The notes under the pieces: generated by a model | The model's input: only the letters and a program-made list of their open reading frames with translations | Databases searched by the model: none | What the model was told of the DNA's origin: nothing | Translations under genes and position numbers: made by a program | In this document: in pieces, positions 1 to 6,535 of the stretch | Position numbering within the stretch: position 1 is the first letter of the stretch | How the letters are laid out: the number at the start of each line of letters is the position of its first letter | DNA from: Nocardioides sp. | GTDB lineage: Bacteria; Actinomycetota; Actinomycetes; Propionibacteriales; Nocardioidaceae | Direction of reading: 5' to 3' | Assembly: GCF_014360585.1 (NCBI RefSeq) | Contig: NZ_JACIXG010000055.1 | Location: forward strand, 1 to 33,281 | Length of the DNA stretch: 33,281 nt

Positions 1-22
1 TCCCGGCCGGGGCTTTGACTGC

Positions 23-59
23 GGGTCCGAGCTTGTGAGTGATTCACAAGCTCGGACCC
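23..59 (-). terminator. Hairpin terminator downstream of purH
   Basis: Bases 23-38 and 44-59 form a perfect 16-bp inverted repeat (arm starts GGGTCCGAGC) around a 5-base loop. It lies about 54 bases beyond the purH stop codon. There is no clear T-run on the minus side, so it may be a strong-hairpin terminator of the kind common in actinobacteria, or act in both directions with an unseen neighbour. Confidence 0.75.
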
Positions 60-112
60 TCTGTCATAGCGGGACGTCGGTGATGATCGACGAGTTCTCG
101 CGCCGCGTGAGA

Positions 113-1702
113 TCAGTGCGCGAAGTGGCGAGTGCCGGTGAAGTACATCGTCACCCCGGCCGCCTCGCAGGCCTTGATGGTGAGCTCGTCGCGGATCGAG
201 CCGCCGGGCTGCACGATCGCCTTGACGCCGGCGTCGATCAGGATCTGCGGGCCGTCCTCGAAGGGGAAGAAGGCGTCGGAGGCGGCGACGGCGCCGCGGG
301 CACGCTCGGCGCCTTCGGCGAGGGTGTTGGCGCGCTCCACGGCCAGACGGCAGGAGTCGACCCGGTTGACCTGGCCCATCCCGATGCCGACGGCCGCGCC
401 TTCCTTGGCCAGGAGGATCGCGTTGGACTTGGCCGTACGGCACGCCTTCCAGGCGAACGCGAGGTCCGCCAGCGTCGCCTCGTCTGCGGCCTCACCGGTC
501 GCAAGAGTCCACTGTGCCGGGTCGTCACCCTCCGAGTCGACATGGTCGACCTGCTGCATCAGCAGCCCGCCCGAGATCGGCTTGGTCTCGACCGCAGTGC
601 GCTCATCAGCGGGCGCCACGAGGATACGGATGTTCTTCCCGCCTCGCGGCAGGCTCTGAAGAACCTCGACCGCCCCGTCCTCGTACGAGGGAGCGACGAT
701 CGCCTCCGTGAAGCTCTCCTTGAGAAGCTCTGCCATCGCGACAGTCACCGGCCGGTTGGCCGCGATGACACCGCCGAACGCAGACACCGGGTCGGTGGCA
801 TGCGCCGCTGCGTACGCCTCCGCGATGGTCTCTCCAACCGCGATGCCGCACGGGTTGGCGTGCTTGATGATCGCGACGGCCGGCTCGGCGAAGTCGTTGG
901 CGGCGCGTCGAGCGGCGTCGGTGTCGGTGTAGTTGTTGTAGGACATCTCCTTGCCGTGGAGCTGCTCGGCACTGGCCAGCCCGGCCGGTCCGTGGCCGTT
1001 GAGGTAGAGCGCAGCCTTCTGGTGCGGGTTCTCGCCGTAGCGAAGAACGGTCGACCTCTCGTACGTCCCGCCGACCCACGCCGGGAAACCGGTGCCGTCG
1101 GAGGTGTCGGTGAGCACGGAGCCCATCCAGGAGGCGACGGCCACGTCGTACGTCGCGGTGTGCACGAACGCGGCCGCGGCCAGCGCCTTGCGCTGGTCGT
1201 AGGTGAACCCACCCGCTGCGGCAGCAGCGAGGGTGTCGGCGTACTGCTCGGGCGAGGTCACGATCGCGACGGAGGGGTGGTTCTTGGCGGCAGCCCGGAC
1301 CATCGAGGGCCCGCCGATGTCGATCTGCTCGACGACCTCGTCCGGGCCGGCGCCGGAGGCGACGGTCTGCACGAACGGGTAGAGGTTGGAGACGACCAGG
1401 TCGAACGGCTCGACCTCGAGCTCCTTAAGCTGCTCGACGTGGGAGTCGAGGCGGCGGTCGGCCAGGATGCCGGCGTGCACGCGCGGGTGCAGCGTCTTCA
1501 CCCGGCCGTCGAGGCACTCGGGGAAGCCGGTCAGGTCCTCGACCTTGGTGACCGGCAGGCCCAGCTTCTCGATCAGCGCGGCTGAGCCACCGGTCGAGAC
1601 GAGCTCGACGCCGGCGTCATGGAGCCCGCGGACCAGATCCTCGAGACCGGTCTTGTCGTAGACGGACACCAAGGCCCTCTTGATGGTGATCTGATCGAGC
1701 AC
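113..1702 (-). CDS. purH: Bifunctional AICAR formyltransferase / IMP cyclohydrolase
   Basis: This enzyme catalyses the last two steps of de novo purine synthesis, AICAR to FAICAR to IMP, in the cytoplasm. The N-terminal MGS-like cyclohydrolase domain (about residues 1-150) carries KRALVSVYDKTGLEDL, STGGSA and GRVKTLHPRVHAG. The AICARFT domain follows, with GENPHQKAALY, the catalytic KHANPCG (Lys-His pair) and the C-terminal RHF motif. At 529 residues it matches the usual family length. I chose the GTG at 1702, followed by codons for LDQITIKRAL, because GAGGAG lies 6 bases upstream. An in-frame ATG at 1741 sits inside the riboswitch aptamer and would add 13 residues atypical of the family. It is downstream of purN, separated by the riboswitch. 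ZTP derives from AICAR ribotide (ZMP), the substrate of this enzyme, so the regulation is metabolically coherent. Confidence 0.97.
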   Translation of the reverse strand: MLDQITIKRALVSVYDKTGLEDLVRGLHDAGVELVSTGGSAALIEKLGLPVTKVEDLTGFPECLDGRVKTLHPRVHAGILADRRLDSHVEQLKELEVEPFDLVVSNLYPFVQTVASGAGPDEVVEQIDIGGPSMVRAAAKNHPSVAIVTSPEQYADTLAAAAAGGFTYDQRKALAAAAFVHTATYDVAVASWMGSVLTDTSDGTGFPAWVGGTYERSTVLRYGENPHQKAALYLNGHGPAGLASAEQLHGKEMSYNNYTDTDAARRAANDFAEPAVAIIKHANPCGIAVGETIAEAYAAAHATDPVSAFGGVIAANRPVTVAMAELLKESFTEAIVAPSYEDGAVEVLQSLPRGGKNIRILVAPADERTAVETKPISGGLLMQQVDHVDSEGDDPAQWTLATGEAADEATLADLAFAWKACRTAKSNAILLAKEGAAVGIGMGQVNRVDSCRLAVERANTLAEGAERARGAVAASDAFFPFEDGPQILIDAGVKAIVQPGGSIRDELTIKACEAAGVTMYFTGTRHFAH

Positions 1703-1708
1703 AGCACT

Positions 1709-1737
1709 CTCCTCATCGGTCAATGATTTCGATGAGG
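1709..1737 (-). promoter_or_regulatory. SD-sequestering hairpin (riboswitch expression platform) of purH
   Basis: On the minus strand CCTCATCG (1737-1730) pairs perfectly with CGATGAGG (1718-1711) around an 11-base loop. The 3' arm shares four bases with the GAGGAG Shine-Dalgarno sequence (1714-1709) of the GTG start at 1702. The 5' arm begins where the ZTP aptamer ends, so ligand binding could compete with hairpin formation. The pairing is directly visible. The switching direction (ligand opens the site) is inferred from known ZTP riboswitches, which turn genes on. Confidence 0.75.
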
Positions 1738-1805
1738 GCACCCAGGCGGTCGATGCCGTCTCTTCACACTCCCCGGTGGTCCCCCACCTGCGCCAGTCGT
1801 GTGCT
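1736..1805 (-). ncRNA. ZTP/ZMP riboswitch aptamer (pfl motif)
   Basis: On the minus strand, between purN and purH, the hallmark blocks of the pfl motif occur in order: CGACTGGCG, a GGTGG/CCACC hairpin running into ACCGGGGAG, then CCGCCTGGGTG. Pairings that can be traced are P1 (1799-1803 with 1765-1769, CACAC/GTGTG), P2 (1784-1788 with 1775-1779), and the pseudoknot GGCG (1794-1791) with CGCC (1748-1745). The pfl class is established as sensing ZMP/ZTP, which accumulates when 10-formyl-tetrahydrofolate is short, and it commonly precedes purH, glyA and folate genes. Here it precedes purH, whose AICARFT reaction uses that cofactor. Confidence 0.93.
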
Positions 1806-1820
1806 CGTCACTCTAACCGT

Positions 1821-2432
1821 TCAGGCTGGCCCGAATCGAACTCGCCGGCCGTCGACGGTGTAGCCCTCGCGGGCGATCCGTCCGACGGACTCAACCAGCA
1901 TCGAACGTTCGACGACCTTGATCCGCTCGTGCAGCGTCTCCTCGGTGTCGTCGTCCTCCACCGGCACCGTCACCTGGGCCATGATCATCCCGGTGTCGAC
2001 CCCGGCGTCGACGATGAACAGCGTCGCCCCGGTGACCTTCACCCCGTACTCCAGCGCATCCCGCGCACCGTGCATCCCCGGGAAGCTCGGCAGCAGCCCC
2101 GGATGCGTGTTGAGCGTCTTCCCCCCGAACCGCTCCAGGAAGGCAGCCCCCACCAGCTTCATGAAGCCCGCGGAGACCACCAGATCAGGCTCGTACGCAG
2201 CCACCGACTCGGCCAGGGCAGCGTCCCACTCCGCGCGCGACTCGTAGTCCTTGACCTTGTGCATGAAGGTCGGGATCCCGGCGTCGGTTGCCCGCGTCAG
2301 CCCCTGGATCCCGTCACGGTCGGCACCGACCGCGACCACCTCGGCTCCGTACTCCGGGGACGCGCAGGCATCCAGCAGGGCTTGGAGGTTGGTGCCCGAC
2401 CCGGACACGAGGACGACAAGACGAAGAGCCAC
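1821..2432 (-). CDS. purN: Phosphoribosylglycinamide formyltransferase
   Basis: GAR transformylase uses 10-formyl-tetrahydrofolate to formylate glycinamide ribonucleotide, step three of purine synthesis. The 203-residue protein starts MALRLVVLVSGSGTNLQALL, with the SGSGTN phosphate-binding loop. The catalytic Asn and His sit in LNTHPGLLPSFPG and the catalytic Asp in DAGVDTG, all present and in order. Length matches PurN. It is followed on the same strand by the riboswitch and purH, with only 118 bases between the purN stop and the purH start. Both enzymes consume formyl-folate, but the riboswitch lies after purN and so would control only purH. In related actinobacteria the DUF6350-type gene usually lies directly upstream; here the Rhs island intervenes. 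Confidence 0.97.
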   Translation of the reverse strand: MALRLVVLVSGSGTNLQALLDACASPEYGAEVVAVGADRDGIQGLTRATDAGIPTFMHKVKDYESRAEWDAALAESVAAYEPDLVVSAGFMKLVGAAFLERFGGKTLNTHPGLLPSFPGMHGARDALEYGVKVTGATLFIVDAGVDTGMIMAQVTVPVEDDDTEETLHERIKVVERSMLVESVGRIAREGYTVDGRRVRFGPA

Positions 2433-2890
2433 GCCGCCACCTTAGAGCAGCGCAAACCTTGTGTCCGCGCCGCCCAGATCCCGCCAATCGCACGACGGGA
2501 CCGCGTCTGAGGAGAGCCGGGTGGGGCTGTCCACGATGTCACGAGCCAGGAGTGTCCTCGATCTCTTGAGACTTCACCACCCAACGTCCGCTACACCCTC
2601 ATCGGTGAAGAGCCACACTTCTGGTCTCATCGCGGGGGATGGATACTTCTTGGCCACCGAGCAGGTAGATCGTGACCGCCCACGCATCATCGTGGATGAT
2701 GCGTTCACCCCTCGGCGGTAAAAGATTCGAAAAACGCCGTGGCCCCGGGCATCTCCAGTGCGGCGATTACCTCGATGATGTTTTAGCATCGCGCTTTCTA
2801 CACGCAGGTCAGATCGCCGGGTCGTGAATGATCAAGGTTAGAACGCAACTACGCCCGGACGCGAAGAGTCGTTCTAGAATTGAGACCTTC
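2433..2890. other. Gene-poor end of the Rhs island
   Basis: This 458-base stretch lies between the purN start and the immunity-like gene. It contains the displaced Rhs core fragment (2599-2709). I see no intact gene elsewhere in it. The part above about 2710 is clearly AT-richer than the flanking housekeeping DNA. The purN promoter must lie somewhere in 2433-2600, but I find no convincing hexamers. Confidence 0.6.
2599..2709 (-). pseudogene. Displaced Rhs core fragment
   Basis: Read from 2709 down, 36 codons give GERIIHDDAWAVTIYL, then LGGQEVSIPRDETR and a TGA stop at 2601-2599. The truncated Rhs gene upstream encodes GERIIRADAEAVTIYL and PGGQEVTIPRDETR at about 4440-4550. I count 28 of 36 identical residues with no gaps, and the DNA is visibly similar too. 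There is no start codon or flanking Rhs sequence, so this is a remnant. It lies downstream of the immunity-like gene, the position where displaced 'orphan' Rhs/CDI tips sit in known polymorphic-toxin loci. Confidence 0.85.
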
Positions 2891-3289
2891 TCACTTCGCC
2901 CACCCCGGACCAGCGGTGCCCGGCATTCGGGGAAACCATGAGGGATCGTCGTCCTCGCCATCGTCCTCGTGCCATTGCGGCTTCCCAGAGCAAACGTAAC
3001 TGACCCTGGAATCATCCTCACCTTCACTCAGGATGAAAATGTACTCTGGACCATTATCAACCCCAGACTCACCCTGAATTCGCCGAACTTCGTTGACGCT
3101 TGCACGTCGAATGATTAGGCCATCATACGACGGCCGAAGAGCCATGGCTTCTACACCCATGAAGTGCATATCGATTCGGGTAGAATATGGTTCCATCTTT
3201 GAACTTCGAAGCAGAAGTCGACCACGCCAGGAAGCCGAATACTGCCAGGTCACAAAGGCTCTCGGCGAGGCAAATAGAATTTCGCTCAT
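2891..3289 (-). CDS. Hypothetical protein, candidate immunity protein for the Rhs toxin
   Basis: I do not recognise this 132-residue acidic protein. It has no signal peptide or membrane segment and ends with an acidic stretch (HEDDGEDDDPSW) and a Pro/Gly-rich tail. The start is supported by GGAG 8 bases upstream of the ATG. It begins 28 bases after the end of the toxin-tip frame on the same strand, which is the standard toxin-immunity arrangement, and base composition is AT-richer than its neighbours, as is usual for such modules. The immunity role is inferred from position, small size and acidity only. Unlike the toxin gene it appears intact, which fits selection to keep protection after the toxin decays. 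Confidence 0.65.
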   Translation of the reverse strand: MSEILFASPRAFVTWQYSASWRGRLLLRSSKMEPYSTRIDMHFMGVEAMALRPSYDGLIIRRASVNEVRRIQGESGVDNGPEYIFILSEGEDDSRVSYVCSGKPQWHEDDGEDDDPSWFPRMPGTAGPGWAK

Positions 3290-3317
3290 AGTTCACGCTC
3301 CGATACCTTCAAGGGGG

Positions 3318-3616
3318 CTACCAATTGACCGGTTTTGAGACCGAAGTCTCAACGTATTGACTACCTCGTTGACGATAGAAGGTGACCCGATCCCAATCTA
3401 AATTTCCTTTCTCTACCATCTTGCCGACTTGATACATCTCCCACTCCGTTGCTGAGTCCCAATCGTCCCTGGAACCACGCCGATATGCCCGCGTGATTTG
3501 ATCATTTGGATCCGTCCCAGGGAGACCATCGAGGGCAAACGCTACCTTTCCATTCTTGCGCAGGACACTCTTGACCTCATACATCCACACCGACTGCGGC
3601 TTGCCGCCGACATATC
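3318..3616 (-). pseudogene. Rhs C-terminal toxin domain, out of frame with its core
   Basis: An open frame of about 99 codons starts without a start codon as YVGGKPQSVWMYEVKSVL and continues FALDGLPGTDPNDQ, SATEWEMYQVGKM and DWDRVTFYRQRG to a stop at 3318. Joined to the end of the preceding frame (GHKEHSEALARQIGGYTFN, then AEFID), it gives one plausible toxin domain. From memory this resembles the family named 'polymorphic toxin type 27' (HS-x-x-LA-x-x-IGG-x-TFN, then LDGxPG, then WEM, then WD-x-x-x-FY), but I could not search. The two frames differ by one base near 3611-3616. An ATG at 3590 could allow expression of the last 90 residues alone, but that would lack the N-terminal part of the domain. 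Confidence 0.7.
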
Positions 3617-4747
3617 GATGAACTCTGCGTATCGAGGATGATTGAAAGTGTATCCGCCAATCTGTCTGGCCAACGCCTCAGAGTGCTCCTTGTGCCCGAG
3701 CACCATCGACGGCTCATCGCTATCGTCGCGGTCGCGTTTGTTCTTCGCGTAGCGCGTGTTGGCACGGGAGATCGCAGCCTGGTCCTTGGCGGTGTTGATG
3801 TTCGCCCGCTCCTCAGCCCGAGCAGCGGCAGCGGCGCTGCCTCGGGCAGCCATCGCGGCGTCCCTGGCCCGGTCAACGCTCGACGGTGCGCGGGGCACGA
3901 CAGGCTTGGGCTTGGCCTTGGACGGGCCAAACAGAACTTCGCGCCACGGACGAGTACAAGCGCTCGAGCACCCGGAGTACCCACCACGCCCGCCACCACC
4001 CATGAGGTCGGTCTTCAACCCAGTGGGATCACTGTGCGGGGTCGGGTTCTGGTAGCTGTAGACGTAGGCGTTCAAATGCCGAGGTTCAGATGGATCCAGC
4101 ACTGGATCCGGGGATACGAACGCCCCCGTCGTCGAGTCGTAGTAGCGTGCCCCGACCTGAGTCAGACCCGTCGTGTCGTTCGACTTACCGAGGAACCCAC
4201 GGTCGCCAGGAGAACCGTTCGCGTCCCGGTCCTGATCGGTCGCCGCACGCCTCGCACCTCTCGCAGCACCGAACGGATCGCTGTAGTGCTTCGCAACCGA
4301 GACCTGGGTCCAGGTCGTGTTGGGGATCGACACGATCGGTGTCCCGTGATGGTCATTGACCAGCGACGTAACACCACCGAGACCACGCTCGTCGCGTACA
4401 GCGACCGTCTCGCCGTTGAAGGTGTAGTAACGGTGCGCGGAGACATTTCTGGTCTCGTCGCGTGGGATGGTGACTTCTTGGCCACCGGGGAGGTAGATCG
4501 TGACCGCCTCCGCGTCGGCGCGGATGATGCGTTCACCGGCACCGGTGTAGACGTACTCGGCCTCACCGAGCGTCTCCTCCCGACTGACCGACGCCACCGA
4601 GCAGGTCGCGAACCTCCCCAAGTCGGGGGCGTTCACGCCGACCAGCGCGCTCAACAGCGACCTGGCGTTCCAGGGGGAGGAGATAGTTCCGGCATGCCAC
4701 CAGAGGTACCGGCCGGATTGCCACACACGCACGACGCGCAACCGCAC
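3318..4747 (-). pseudogene. RHS-repeat polymorphic toxin gene, 5'-truncated and frameshifted
   Basis: From about 4640 downward the frame encodes the end of an Rhs shell: EYVYTGAGERIIR, TIYLPGGQEVTIPRDETR, VNDHHGTPIVSI, then the hallmark GFLGKSNDTTGLTQVGARYY, FVSPDPVLDPSEP, LNAYVYSYQNPTPHSDPTGL. A variable linker rich in Ala, Arg and Lys follows, then the toxin start GHKEHSEALARQIGG. Full Rhs proteins of this type normally exceed 1500 residues with a secretion-linked N-terminus; only about 360 Rhs residues remain and no YD-repeat barrel is visible. The first 35 or so residues below 4747 do not look like Rhs. Near 3611-3616 the frame slips by one base, separating the toxin from the core. The gene is most likely dead. 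It lies between DUF6350 and purN, a pair usually adjacent in relatives. Confidence 0.85.
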
Positions 4748-5104
4748 ATCACGCTTGACAGGTTCAACGGACCGCTTCTCTTTGACGACGGCGGCATCCG
4801 GCTCCTACGCGACACAAATGCAATCGGGCTGACCATCGCCGAATGGCGCATCCTTCGCCTGCTCCACGACCACGTTCACCAAGCCGTCCCTCGCAAGCTG
4901 CTGCTCATCGCGGCCGCCAACGGTCGCCACCCCGGCAGCGACCGCAGCCTCGACACCCACATCAGTCGTCTCCGCGACAAGATCGAGACCGAGCCGACAT
5001 GGAAGACCGCTCGCCGCCCGAACGAGGAGATCGCACGCGAGCGCGCGTTGCGACGGATCATTCACACCGTCAACAACTACGGATACCGACTCGATCCTCG
5101 CTAA
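4694..5104 (+). CDS. Stand-alone OmpR/PhoB-type winged-helix protein
   Basis: This 136-residue protein carries a Trans_reg_C winged helix: LTIAEWRILRLL (helix 1), VPRKLLLIAAAN, the recognition-helix region RSLDTHISRLRDKIE, and the C-terminal wing HTVNNYGYRLDPR. A receiver domain and sensor are absent, so it is not a normal response regulator. About 40 residues precede the domain, and an extra segment (WKTARRPNEEIARERALR) splits helix 3 from the wing. I chose the ATG at 4694 because GGGGGAGGAG lies about 11 bases upstream. An internal start cannot be excluded. Its 5' end overlaps the antisense end of the Rhs remnant and its 3' end converges on DUF6350 with 33 bases between. It may be a separate cargo gene or a fragment of a larger regulator. 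Confidence 0.65.
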   Translation: MPPEVPAGLPHTHDAQPHITLDRFNGPLLFDDGGIRLLRDTNAIGLTIAEWRILRLLHDHVHQAVPRKLLLIAAANGRHPGSDRSLDTHISRLRDKIETEPTWKTARRPNEEIARERALRRIIHTVNNYGYRLDPR

Positions 5105-5137
5105 CCGCAGCCCGTTCGGCACCCAGGTCCGCGGGAG

Positions 5138-6400
5138 TCACTCGCCAGCGGGCAGGGTACGTCGGTGCCACCAGGTCATCGTGAGCCCGGCGAGGAGGCC
5201 GGCGAGACCGAAGAAGGCGATGGCGTTGACGAGCACCTGCCCGGCGTTCGGCCCGACGTCGAGCATTCGACCGGGGCCGACCGCGCCCCCGGCGATGCCG
5301 GACAGGACAGCGATGAGAAGGCCGGCGACGACACCGGCGCTGACGCCGCGGAGTGCACCCTCGGACCAGCGCAGGGTCGGCCGGTGGCGCTGGACGCGGC
5401 ACACAGCCCAGAAGGCGGTCAGCGGGCCGAGTGCCATCACCGCGGCGACCCAGGCGGGCGGGGCGCCGTTGTCAGGCAACGCGGCGAGCATCGGGAACAT
5501 CGGCAGCGGCCCGAGGGTCACGGCGGTCGGGGTGACGGTCGTTCCGACACCGACCGAGAACCCGGGGCCGAGGGCGTACGAGCTGGAGAAGAGCACGGCG
5601 TTGGGGAGCACCAGGACGGCGAGCAGGGAGTAGAGGATGATCCCGCCGACGTCGAGGTGGAGCTGGGAGACGACGTTGATCGAGGTGGTGAAGTCGGCGA
5701 AGAGGGCCGCGAAGAAGAGCAGGGTGCTGACCGCGAACCACCAGACCAGGACCGACCTGACCATCACCAGGACGTCGACGGCCGCGCGTGGCAGCAGGGT
5801 GATCCACAACGCCGCACGGCCGGAGCCGACCGAGATCGCGGGCAGGGCCACGACGAGGCAGAGCCCGACCGACCACGCGAAAACGCCGAGGATGCTCGGT
5901 GCGGTCTCCGGCGTGCCGGCGACGATCGCGGTCGTGACCGCGGTGGCCGTGTAGCCCAGCGTGAAGAGTCCGGCCACGACGGGGACGGTCAGGTCGCGTT
6001 CACCGTCGGCGAGGGCGTTGGCATCGGGACCGTGCAGCGACACCGAGTCGCCGACCCGGATCCCGACCTGCCACATCGTCCAGGCGAGGACGAGGGTCAG
6101 TCCGAGCGGGACGAGGGTGACCGCGACTCCGGAGACGAGGACCCCCGAGCCGTGGCCGAGCAGCCACCCGAGCGCGGCGACACGCAGGGCGTCCGACGGC
6201 TCGCCGTGGGCCCCCATGTCACTGATGAACCAGCCGAGGATGCCGATCGCCAGGCAGACCACCAGCGTGGCGCCGGCAGTGCCGATGCCGCCCAGCAGGG
6301 CGACCGCGACCAGCGGACGGCGGTGGCGGAGATCGTGGAGATCGTCCGCGACTCGCCCGCGGTCAGGGGTGCGTGGAGGCAGCAGGGACGACATCGCCAC
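5138..6400 (-). CDS. DUF6350 family multi-pass membrane protein
   Basis: The 420-residue protein has roughly ten hydrophobic segments, among them PLVAVALLGGIGTAG, LTLVLAWTMWQVGI, LVWWFAVSTLLFFAAL and GGIILYSLLAVLVLPN, separated by short loops. A basic N-terminus (LHDLRHRRPL) precedes the first segment. The pattern and the loop SSYALGPGFSVGVGT match the DUF6350 family, often annotated in actinobacteria as a cell-division or PerM-like membrane protein; its biochemical function is not established. The GTG at 6400 follows GGAGG by 4 bases; the ATG at 6394, 10 bases from the same site, is equally possible. Normally this family lies directly upstream of purN. It is divergent from the fused sigma-like gene. 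Confidence 0.88.
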   Translation of the reverse strand: MAMSSLLPPRTPDRGRVADDLHDLRHRRPLVAVALLGGIGTAGATLVVCLAIGILGWFISDMGAHGEPSDALRVAALGWLLGHGSGVLVSGVAVTLVPLGLTLVLAWTMWQVGIRVGDSVSLHGPDANALADGERDLTVPVVAGLFTLGYTATAVTTAIVAGTPETAPSILGVFAWSVGLCLVVALPAISVGSGRAALWITLLPRAAVDVLVMVRSVLVWWFAVSTLLFFAALFADFTTSINVVSQLHLDVGGIILYSLLAVLVLPNAVLFSSSYALGPGFSVGVGTTVTPTAVTLGPLPMFPMLAALPDNGAPPAWVAAVMALGPLTAFWAVCRVQRHRPTLRWSEGALRGVSAGVVAGLLIAVLSGIAGGAVGPGRMLDVGPNAGQVLVNAIAFFGLAGLLAGLTMTWWHRRTLPAGE

Positions 6401-6535
6401 TCATCCTCCCAATCCCGAGGGCCTCGATCCGGGCGACGCGCCGCCCGATGAGGTCTTGTGCACCCCTGATACCCACCTGTGCATCAGCGACCATTGCCGT
6501 TCATTCGACCGAATCACCTAGAGTTGGCCGCTGAC

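Noticed and set aside
1703..1741. Upstream ATG start for purH at 1741
   Set aside because: It would place the N-terminus inside the ZTP aptamer and its switching hairpin, and the added residues are atypical of PurH.
2809..3027. 72-residue frame overlapping the immunity-like gene
   Set aside because: It overlaps a better-supported gene in another frame and has no good ribosome-binding site.
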